From NCBI GenBank assembly GCA_026419785.1, contig JAODTK010004298.1, positions 124,001 to 188,000 of the forward strand: a stretch of DNA of 64,000 nt, written 5' to 3'. Every line of letters starts with the position of its first letter. The first letter of the stretch is position 1. This document shows positions 36,401 through 48,400 of the stretch, one piece after another. The notes under the pieces are model-generated. The model made no database searches. It was not told where the DNA came from and worked only from the letters and a program-made list of their open reading frames with translations. The stretch comes from Sclerodactyla briareus. Its lineage: Eukaryota > Echinodermata > Holothuroidea > Dendrochirotida > Sclerodactylidae. A program made the position numbers and the translations under genes.

Positions 36401-39400
36401 TACTCCCTGGTCAGATAACTAGCGGATCACTCGAAGAAAGTGTTATTAGGTCGAATAGTGGCCTGTGAGATTGGTGTTTGGACCCCCTTGACGAATGGAT
36501 CATACATTACTCCTAATGGGCATGTTGATTCTGCTGAACAGTGAGAATTTTAATACGCCTCATTCAAACGAGCACGTGTTAGTTCACTTTCTTACAACCC
36601 CTTCTTGAACTAGACATGTGCAGGTCGGTAAACCTCCGACGTGTATATCCCCGCGGAAACAGCCTTTGTGGACCTCGTTTAGCGGAATCACATTTGACCT
36701 CCAGTGACTTTGAAATGCCCTACCTGTTGTTGAAGATCAACTGTAGTCCACATTCCCAAAGTTTTGTTTAAATAGGACAAAGTTAGAAAAGTTGCACGAA
36801 TTATGCAAACTTGACCTCTGTTACCTTGAAAAATGACCTTCATGTTGTTGGAAAGTTGGAAAATCGGCGAAAAACAACAAATTTGATCCTCTGTGCACTC
36901 TTGAAATCACTGTCATGATATTCGGGACCAACGTTCGTCCCCACCCACCAAGTTCCGTGTGAATTGTACTATTTTCGTGTAAAAACCCACAAAATAGAGG
37001 GCAGCAGTGATGCCCACTTCCGAATTCATTCGAAATTTCACTAGGGCTGACATGTGTACCAAGTTTCAGATCAATCGGATGAAGCGTTAAAGAGTTATTG
37101 CGCTAATGCCTAAAGTTTCCGGAGGCGGCGGCTCCCGCGGCGTCGGTGCGTGGCGGGGGGATGGCGGCTCACGCGCCGAAACCATAGATTCCGAACAACC
37201 TAAACGTTTGCTCGTTGGATATCATTATATTCCATGGACTATTTCATATAGATTTTTATTTAGTTTTCTGATTCGAACTGTTGTGATAGTTTATGCTGTT
37301 CAGATAATACTTATGCTGTTCAGATAACAAGGCCCCAGCTAAATCCTTCCTTTTTGCGATTACCCCTCCTCCCTCCTTCCTAGTGGTGCCCTGGCACGGA
37401 ATGTATTAAAATGAATCCTAACACACACTCTCTCTCTTAGCATCATTCGCATTCATTTTGCCTCGTTTTTCTAGGGGACAGAGGAGATGTTCCCCCCAGA
37501 CTTATTCAAGGCGATGCTGGCCTGGCTCAAGAGAGAAGAGAATGACATCACTGATCACGGCGAGAAGAGCAATTTAGAGTCAGCGACACCATCTCCAACA
37601 TTGGAATGAGAGGAGTGTAAGTAGGGACGGTCATAAACACCCTGACGATGTCATCGTGAAGACCGTAGTGACGAATCGAAGATACATGTATATACTTGGA
37701 AATGAATGCGTTACCTCAATCAGGTAATAACAAGCAGCACAATTTATCGACCACAATTTCTCTTCCATTTTTTCACAAATAATCAATACAGCTACAGAAC
37801 ACAATTCAGATACTTCGACTTGTCGAAAGAAGAGCAAGAAAAACGAACAGCATCAATGATGGAGTGGAGGGAGAACCAGAAGTGAGAAGAATTTTTCGAC
37901 TGAAAACCAATATATAATAACAAGTCAGAGACAGACAGGAAAGGAAGAAATAACAAAAAAGAGAATAGAGAAATACAAAGGAAGAAGAGATGGAATGCAA
38001 GGCACACATAGGGGCTTCAGAAGGAAAACGCCACAACACGTTTAGGACCCTTCTTGATATTCTCGGATTCTCTTCCTCCATATCCGAATGGGATTCCGTG
38101 CTGTGATGTTCACCCGAGAGAAGTGCATGGCTCTCTACGTTTGCACATGTAACTTGTCTACAGAATTTAGCGAATTTTGGTCTGGTCATATACTAAAGAC
38201 GTCAACATGGAACCTGTTGCCTTCTCGCCAGCGCTCGGATTGGAGCAGGGGAAAACGAGGGGTAGGCAATTTGCGAATCATCGTCTGTATGTAACTATCC
38301 CCCCCTCACATTAAGGTAGTACAAAAAAAATCCCAAATCCTTATTCCGTGTACTTGTTGATGGATTTTTTAGATGACAATACCGGGTCCCGAATAGCTTC
38401 GATTCTCAGCTCGGCAAGAAATAACGAAAACGAAAAAGATTCTTGTCCTCATATGCCTTTTTATATTGCCCCCATGCAAACTGTATTCAATACAGGATGT
38501 TCATCTCGTGGAGTTCCCATCAGGAATATTCCGTATTCACATTTTCAAGAGGACGACATCAGAGATCTTTGGGTTGGAAGCGCTTTTGGATTTAGTTTTA
38601 ATGCTCTGCCAACGTTTGGGTGTGTAGCTCATCGACCAACCAAGAACTAATATTATCCCTGGTAAGTGCCTGATTAGACACACCAACTTGCATAAAAGGT
38701 GACTAGAAAAAGAATTATGGGTTGTTTTTTATTTTAATTAGGACGCAATGTGACTCTCACAAAGCCAGTGATTTCCAAAACGGATCCCAGGGGGCAGTTT
38801 AAGAAAACGCCCTGTTTACGACGACATTTTTATATATATATTCTCTCCACTATCCATTACTACAGGAAAGCCTCAGCGGAGTTGTCAGAGGTATTTGATT
38901 ACATAGTAACGCAGGAGGTAGACGGGCACCGATGTCTGGATACGGTACAGTGGCTCTGCATATACTTAGCAACTCATCCATGCATGGTTGCAGTACGACC
39001 GCTTCGCAAACTGTCATACATTCATGCACCTTTCAGATCTGTTGCGAAATTAGTTTTATCCTTTGAAGGATTCCTCTCATTATGTCCTGTTTAGCTCAAC
39101 TGACATACTATTCAAGCTAACCGATATTAAGATTCAAGATTAAGATTCGGTTTTATAGTCTTGTATCAAGGCCGCGCCTCCTCACACACTAGCGACTTAA
39201 TCCCCTGGTCATTGGTAACCTGATGAAGACCTCGCCCGCACCACCCAGGGTGCACGTTCGCTCACAGTACCTACGACACCCCTGGCATCCAACGCAGCGG
39301 CGCCTACTTCCGTTACTTCGCAGGTACTTTTACACGTGGGTAGCGTGAGACATTCGAGGAGACATGCTTGTCTAACAGCACTGCGGAAAACCCTCGTGCT

Positions 39401-42400
39401 TCACTGGGATTCGAACTCACAAGCTGATTGTTCATACGTCCGGAGCTCTCGATATGTATGTTGAAACTTGCAACGGTAGTATGCTTCGTACAACAGATTC
39501 CCCAGAATGTTGGTTGTTTTTGCTCTCTCGCCTTCGGTATGAAGAATTGTGTAACATTACCTCTTGCGACAACCCATGAAATGTTGATTATTGACTAAAA
39601 TGTAAAATACCAATCGCGTCTGTCTATCGGGTGGGTAACTAACGACCCGGAGTGGATTTATCGTAGCTACCTCAATGAAAAAGTCGGTTTGTAAAGCCAG
39701 GTATGTAGTAGGAAAACTTAGCTTCCAAACTACATAGACAATGAAATAAAACAATGCAGTCATTACACTTTACAAAAATGTTTAGGAATTAAACACTTTT
39801 CCAAACACTATTTTGAACCAGCTTTTTAAAACGCGTGTCAAATTTATAAACAATGTTTAATTGTAAATGTTTAATTGTTAACACGTATAGAGACTAACCG
39901 GTCTTAAAAGCTAGTTAAAAATAATGTTCAGAAAGTGTTAATCCCTAAATACTGTTTTAGATGTACGTTTTACCTGATGAGTTCTTCCACATATTGAGTT
40001 GTTTTTTCCGGAAGAACGACTTTAACGTTTGTTAAAAATATTCACAAATGACACGAACATTTATCAACAGAGCTCTCAAATCAATCTTCTCCCGACCTCT
40101 GCTAACCTCAGAACACATCCAACCCTATGCGCTAAAACCCTTCATCCCTGGCACGGTCAAACTTATGAAGTGCGAATGTGAGCAGTTTGGAGGAATGGCA
40201 GCGAAACGCATCGATAGTATTTACCAACAGACCGAGTTACTTCTCCCGTGTGCTGATACTGTGGTAGAAGTCTAAATTTAGAAGGGAAAGGTATCGACCC
40301 GATGCTTGACTGATTCTACCTAAAGCAGTAGTATTGCTGGGAATGCCATCGATGTATATATTTACATCTGTAACTGAATACGTATCTAATTTGAATCACG
40401 TGAGACACCTACGTTTGCTCCAGGATGGAGGTCAGTCGCAAATGCGCCATCGAATCGTTTCATCGATATCTGGTAAACGATGTTCAATTTCGATCTACTT
40501 CATGCGAGCCCGAGTTCAGTAGAAGCCTCGACTGGCATATCGCGTCATAAAGTCCTGGATGTGGTGTGGTGGCGTCGCAATATCTGAGCAAAAACCAGCT
40601 TCCGGTTTTTTGGCTCTCATGTGCGTCCTCTTGCTATATTCCAGTGATACCGGGACGATCACTGTTGAGCGGATACGGTATTGAATTTCTTTTTGACTAC
40701 TTCACTTTTCGGCCACATCGTTGGCAGTCTCGTGATCCAAATCCCAATGTCGATGATTTTGAGGGGAAGCGGATCATGTGGTGCGCCTTGGACGGACGAT
40801 CCTCCCACCGTGTCCTGTTGAACCGGATCCAAGTGAGTTAAGGCCGACCGCCGAGAGCCCCCCGTTGCTCATGGTTGGCGCAGCTTCGTATGTAGTGGGT
40901 GGGGGGGTTAGGGGTGGTCCAGCCCAGCCTGGTCGCGATTGGAAGAGGGGCGCGGCTAGGTTTTCCTTCCGTATTGTTCCCATGAGTGATATGAGTGAGT
41001 GAGTGGTGGACGGGGGTTTTATTAACTTTTCAGCAACTACTGGGTCCTCAATATCATTACCGAATAGGGCATTTATCCTTAAAAATTGAGTTTATTTTGA
41101 CTTCAACTAACCGGATAATGTTTGAAAACTGTCAGAGAACACCTACACTTATAAATCTTCATATATCCAATTACTTCAGTGGGTCTAACAAGCCCCTGTA
41201 TAAAAGCGCCTGAGAAAGTGATGAAACATTTTTGCAACTATCCGAGAGGCAGGCCGCGACTGGACGTGCGGGGGATAGTCCATCTTCGACAGTTTCTGGC
41301 GATGTTGCAATAGAGCGGCCAAAGTAGGTCGAATAAATAGGTTCTTCACCATGAACGAAACGTCGAGTAGAATGCTACAGTTGGTGTTTAAATCGGTAGA
41401 AGCCCCCCAAAAAAGATTTGTTTGTTCGAAAAACCCGCCTACCAACCTCCGGTCATGGCAGACAACCGCACCAGTCCGTTCTTAGTTTTCAAGTTATGGC
41501 AAGTGACTTCCATGAGCTCTGCCGTCCGTATGACTTGTGTGTATATTTTATTTTAGTAGTGAAGGGCCGGTACGGACGAGTCCTCCTGAACGACTCGAAC
41601 CACAACAACACAAGAAAGGAACTACAAATTGAAAGAATTCGCCCACAATTCCCTGAAAAATAGTCACGACTGTCCTCGAAGGCATTAACAATCATCGACC
41701 AGTCAACATATGCAGGGAGATATTCGACTCATTAATCATTCTTTGCGAAAGGAAATGTCGATCTGCAATCTGCAAAACGTTTACACGTAGCTCGAGAACA
41801 ACGGCTCCTAATTTAGTGGTAACATCGGAGAATAATTTAAAGAAGTAGTCTAGCGAAAGTTCTCTAATCCAAACGATGCGCAACAGATTGTGGTATTGTA
41901 TTTTCACTAACGTCTCTTTTTGTAGTTTTGTGGTTTCGAATTATGATAGGTCTGCTGTAGTCCACAACAAAAACACATTCGATACATTGCTCATCGACCT
42001 AGCAGCCATGAAAAATGTTAAGATCCTGAATCAAATGACTCTAAATTTGACTTTGCCCCATTCAAGTCAGATATGTACTCTTAATCTTACTCATACGGAA
42101 ATTCTCGGAGACAGTGAATTATTCTCGTGACCCTCGTTCGAACCTCCCAATTAGCAGCTTATCTTTCGTGAAATAAAGGGATTCTACACTTGAACGGAAT
42201 CCGTCCAGGTGAGGTCTTACACCAACTGCTCCACAGCATGCCACCAATGTTAAAAGAAATAATTACTTTGATTAAGAATAAAATAACCTCTCATAGCAGC
42301 TTCCGCACACTGCCAGGTAGGTTCAATGTAGAATCAAGATTCATATAAAGATCCTTTTCATTTTTTCCGCATTTATTTCTTGACTATTTAAATAAAACGG

Positions 42401-45400
42401 ACGCGTTGGCGTTATCATAGCCGACATGCATCACTCTGTTTCTATCGTCGTTGGAAAAACCATTGGGATATTTGTCCCAAATCCCTTCGAACATAACAAC
42501 TCATCATTCCGAAGTCACCTCCCGAATACAACTGGTCGTCGTCCGCAAATCTTTCAACTCAGAATGCACAGAATCCTCGAGATCGTTAATATAAAAACCA
42601 AAAGAGGAAAAACCAAGACCGATTCACCACTGGACCTGTCCAGGTCAAATACGCCCAAAATGAACTGTTCGCTGCGCCTATGTGAAGCTACTCTTGAATC
42701 CACTTCGGAACCTCCCGTTGATACGAACTCTCCAGTTGAAGAGGAGACGTTTATGAGGCACTTCATCAAAACTTGCTGAAAGTGCAGCTCGCCAATTAAC
42801 TCTGGATCACGATGTCAATTTATCCACAATATATGCATTCATCTATCCTTCCACAGTTCCTTAATTTATTTCCTCATTCGAAACTTGGTCATAATGTTTC
42901 CCATGAGGGGCATCATGGTACTAAGTTTAGGTTGAAGCCTGAAGGTCCGTATGTCATGGATGCGGATTAGTCAACCGTTGGTCGGTATTATAGGAGACCA
43001 ATGCTACATACCTCATTTTAGGTATTTGAGTTCCAAGGTAATCTAGGAGTCATTATAGCCAAATTGTCGTTTTGAGTTCATGAACGAAATCCTGCGTCAT
43101 CACATTGGTAGTCACTTGATACCCATGCATTTGATGATACATATGAGACTTTCAGGTGGTTTAGATTGAAGGTCAAGGGGCCAAGTTCAGTAATTTTTCC
43201 GAACTGTCAAGCGGCTGTACTCTTACAGACTGGATAAGATTATCATCAATTGTAGTCGGTATTAACACTGGTTAATTGTCTTCGAGATGTTCAGAATCTC
43301 CGAGGTTAAATTAATAGATTATCATTTGAGTTGGTCAGTATCATTAATGGGGTATATAGGGCATTCGGGACTTTGAGGTCAAAGTCAGTCGGCGATCACC
43401 TAGAGCTCTTGATAGAGATCATGTGAATGCAATGGCGGGATCGGGATTTTCCACACTGAACTGTCACGAATAGATAGGTGAGCTACTGTGACTGAGATGA
43501 AAACAGAAATGAATTACCAGATTAGAACTTTACTGTTTGGCTTCTCACACAGCGATTGCTGCCATACCTGAAGAATGTAATCGATGATTTGAGCAATACA
43601 TCCTGTGCACACATGGCATACATGGCGAATAGCTGAGGTGGCCAGCAGCATATCCGAAAGAAGTCGAGAAGTACTCGGACAAGCTTATCGAGACGTGGGA
43701 GAGGAATCCGATGACAGTATCGTCTGCGTGTAAACCATGGCGAATATTGGCAGGATAGATGAGGTAAATCTTCCATCGACACCTAATGAAAATTTAGAAT
43801 AATTGAAATGAATAAAAGATGAGTGTAATGCATTATAGGACACATACCAGAGTTTTCGAATGCATTTCGGTAATTCCGTTGTTACGTTCATATGCCTTTT
43901 CGCTCCATCCTATTAAACCGGTAATAGTACTTCTAACTACAGAAACTTGCTGACAAGTTATAACGATCTTCGCAACGAAGCTGAAGACTGTCGACCGATG
44001 TGGAAAACTATCATTCTCATGGAGATGAAGCGCATCGGCCAAGCTTTCAAAGAGCCATTGAAGAAGCACAGAGCCCAGATAGAAGCGGAGAAAAAAAACG
44101 GGACTCAGCCGGGTCTACCTGATATGGCACAGAGTATCATCGACTTCTTGGAAGACAGAACGTATGTGATCCCAAGTTATTCCGCTATTCCGGTGCTTCT
44201 TAAATCTAAATCACAGAAAGTCCTCATTGTTTATCTTTTTGAATACCTGAATAATTGGGGTAATTGTATGCCATCATATGTTTCGGACAAGCAAAACCGA
44301 GACAGCCACACAACAAGTGTTTTGCAAAGCAGAAATCCTAGTAGAACTAAAGTTACTTATTGTCATTGAGTCACGACACACTGGATCCTCGCCTTTTGTT
44401 TTTGAAAGTCTTCATTAGTCTGATACATGTGACACAACTAGTGAACGGAACGGTGATGGAATTTTGAATTTGACAAACACCATTTGGAGATGATTGTAGT
44501 AGTCATTGTGAGGATCTTCTTCTTATATTTGCAGACTGGAGAATTTGAGCACAGAGGTCGCCGATCAAAGGGACGACATCGATGACCTGGATAACCGGGT
44601 GACTGGAACAGAGGATGACATCAATCGTCTGGACGACCAGGTCAACGAGCAAGGCGAAAAATTGGAGAACGTTGAAAATGAAGTGACGGAACAGGGAGAG
44701 AGACTGGGTCATATAGAGGAGGTCGTCGATGATTTGATTGTAAAAGTGGATGAAATTGACTCATAAAAAAAAAAAAAAAAGGTAAGAGCGTCGTCTCCGA
44801 TCACTTCCGTATTCACACCTTCTCTTCTGCGTGTCATGAATAAAAAAGGGGAGTGAGAAGTGAGCATGGCATGTTAATACTTACTCACTACTTTGCAAAT
44901 CATAACATGGTCATACATGATCAATTCAGGAAATGTATCCATAGGAACTAATCAGGTGTCGCATTATCAAGAAATGAATTCAATGAATATAATCAAAATA
45001 TGCTCGCACTGCTCGAAGGAGATAGAGGAAGGGAATCGATTCGAGGGTCTTTAACAAGTTCCTAAGATGAACCGCCTATCATGATCCTAGCGCGCATACT
45101 GACTGCCCGCAGGTTTTATTATTTCAGGCAAATCTCATACACTACTATTCAGACCTGAATGTTGGTCAAATATCAAGTTTGGGGCTGATTTCGTGCCTAT
45201 ATCTTCTACACAAGATCGTGTTGAATCGAGTTGATCGAATCAGATGTTCTGCATGTTCCGCAACAAATCATACTAGAGCCAGAGAGAGAGAATCAAAACT
45301 CAGGACAATCAACAGAATCATGACGTAACCAGCAACCAACTAGCAGCTTACAAAACTCTGGGCCCATAACCTTCTGTTACCATACCCGTCCATTCATTTT

Positions 45401-48400
45401 ATTCCCTAACGATATCACTTTTTATTCAAATTAGACCATAACCAATGCACCCAAGTGGTCACGGGATATCGCTAAGATTTTGAACGTCGAGGATGAGTTT
45501 ATTGGCGTATTGGGATACGTCTGGGATATTCCGGTGAAGATATTCGCAACTGGGCCTGTCTCCTGACCCTACCATGTCCATTCTAGCAGAGTGGTACACT
45601 ACACATAAGAGCAGCGACGCAACCTTCGCAATCCTAACAGCCCTTCAGGACATGGGGAGAACAGAGGTGGCGGAAATTGTGGAGAAGGCGCTCGAGGCCG
45701 CAGGTAATTCATTTTGTCGTATTGTAAACAAGAGCAGCAATGCTGCTGTATCGACTTGTTAATCCAAGTTGAAAATAACATGGTCCTTCCATGCCATGTA
45801 AAGCATACAATACATACAATTCTAATATGATGCATATTTATAATATATATATATATATTTCCCCTTCAAGTACGCTAAGAACATTAGTGTTATTCTATCC
45901 AATTTGGTAATTGATATAGGTTGCGTTGCTGAAACATCGTGTTGACATATGTGTCAGGTGGAGTTCGTCTTCTTGGGCCCTTCGATTGTTTCGACATGAC
46001 AAAAAACATGTCCGCTACATATATGCAACATAAAATATATGGAGCCTGAGTGGCCCAGCTGTCAAACCTTCGAGGTTTTTTTTTTCGTAATCCATTGGTT
46101 GTGGGTTCCCGTTCACGTAGTACCCCTGAGCAAGGTAATTAATCCAACTGCTCCTCTCCACCTAGGAGTATGAATGCAACATCTGAGAATCTTGAGTACA
46201 ACCGACGCTGATATAGCTGCTGCCACATACTCTCCGAGGTTAGCGGAGTGCGTACCTGGTTCAAATATGCAGAGTAATGTTATAAAGCGCCTTCAGCAGC
46301 TGTTAGCTGGATTTGTGCGCTTTGTAAGACTACGGCATTATCAGGACTATAGCGCGGTATTACCGAATTTGAACCTAATCCATGTCCACAGTTCCTTGAA
46401 CATCGTGCTGACCAGACTAACCTCACAACACAAACACAAAGGAAACGCACACCCATGCGTATTTGTTTAACCATATTCAAACAGAACTGCTGAAATCAGC
46501 TATAGATTACCCCCTAACACCCCTCCTCTCCAGACACGGGATATTCCTTGGATACATAGATATAGAGGACACCCTAGTCTTTAACGCTCTTTGACTCATC
46601 GGTCCGCATCGGTCCGCCGATGACTACCCTATTCTATTGGCTTCCCCAGAAAAAACAATCCCGAAACCAGCAGGTGAGGTAGAGGTAGAAGACAAACCCT
46701 GCCCAATCTTCATCAGTTATCAGTGGGATCACCAGCCGGAAGTTAAGGTCATCAAAGAACATCTGGAAATGCTGGGTATCGCTGTTGGATGGACATCGGT
46801 CAGATGGGAGGTGGTGATCAGCTCTTCGCTAAGATCAACGAGGGCATGAGAGGTGCAAAGATGGTATTAGTATGGTCACTCAGAAGTGAGCAAAGTCAGA
46901 AAACTGCAACAAGGAGGTAGGTCTGTTTGGTCATTGCGGGAGTTCAGCGTTCCCAGTTATATAAAGCCTACCTCACACTGTGCGGAGTTCAAAGCCGCAC
47001 TGCGTACGGTGACCGCTCGCGGTAACCGCATGCGTAGTTTTTGACCGCTTGCGAAAGCTAACGCTCGACTGCGCATTCAACCGTAAGCTTTCGCGAGCGG
47101 TGGCCGTATCGTTTTGTGACACATACCGAGAAAGTCGCCGAAGAGATATATCTCATTTCGAAGGTATTGTGTGAACGCCTTCCAAGAGCTACAGGAGAAA
47201 AAAGGTTTTGGTACAAATCAGTATAAACGGTACTTCTTCCAGTCGCCCAACTTTGAAATGAATTATAGCCCTTACAGAAGTACGTTGACCTTGCGGAATC
47301 CCTGCATTTTTAACTCGTTTAAAACATTGCAATCGAAGTTCGCAAGGCTTAGGGATTGCCGTACGGTCCCGCCCCACACTTGCAGTCACACGGAAACTAT
47401 TGGCATGACCGTAAACTGTCGCAAGCCTTACGGAGGACGAATTCCCTACAGTGTGAGGCAGGCTTAACACTACCGTAACGATAGAGTTAACAATGTAAAA
47501 GGACACGCAGACAATACTTCACCCAACATCCTCCTTTTCGTCAGGTAAATCTAGCGAATCTCCTGAACAAGCCAATCGTTCCCATCCTGATAGAGACACG
47601 CCCTGGCCTCCGGAGGGTTCGATGAGCATGCTCTTCGCGCAGCTGCTTTATATACAGTTTTTCCCGACTGGCGAATACGTCAGAGGAGAGAAGTTCTGGC
47701 CAGATGCCAAGTTCCACGAGTTACTAGGACAGATCGGCTACAGCGCAGCACCAGACCCAGAAATGATTACCACAGGTAATTACACCACACTATTTAGGGA
47801 TTGTGAAATGTATAATTATCTGAGCGCCACGACTACTGTTAGTATTAGCTCGAGCTTCATATTGAATTTTCCCAGATAAAGTGAATAGAAGGCATGTGTC
47901 GTTTTTCGGAATAAAGTACCTCCGTGACTTACACACGTTTTATCTTTTTGGCAGAAATAGAAACTGGGTACCGACGATTGAAGATAAACCAGAAGTGAAA
48001 GTTGTGAAGAAGTCTTCAGGGACAACTCCGTCCTCTCAGAAAGACCCCTCGGAAGAGGTATGCCAGGATGACCAAATTAGATTGTCAATGCTGACCGATC
48101 GATATCAAGTCAATATGCTATTGATGAATATCCGTTGCAAAGGGAAAGAAGAAACTCGACGACGACTTATCGGGACCACCATACGACTTATATGGGGCTG
48201 TGATTACACTATGTACGCTTGCTGAGAATTTTAAAGTATTCAAAGCAATATGCATGGCCCGCATCATCTCAAAGTTGGTTTGGAACTACATCGTGATTAG
48301 GTTAGCAGAAAAGGAGTAAACGAAACGGGGGCATTTCGGGGGACAACGGAGTGTACTCGGGTTGATCACCGAGAATGATTGGAAGATTCAATGGTACAAC

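Noticed and set aside
38348-38650. 100-codon open frame considered as an exon of gene 1
   Set aside because: No matching acceptor and donor and no likeness to neighbouring exons.
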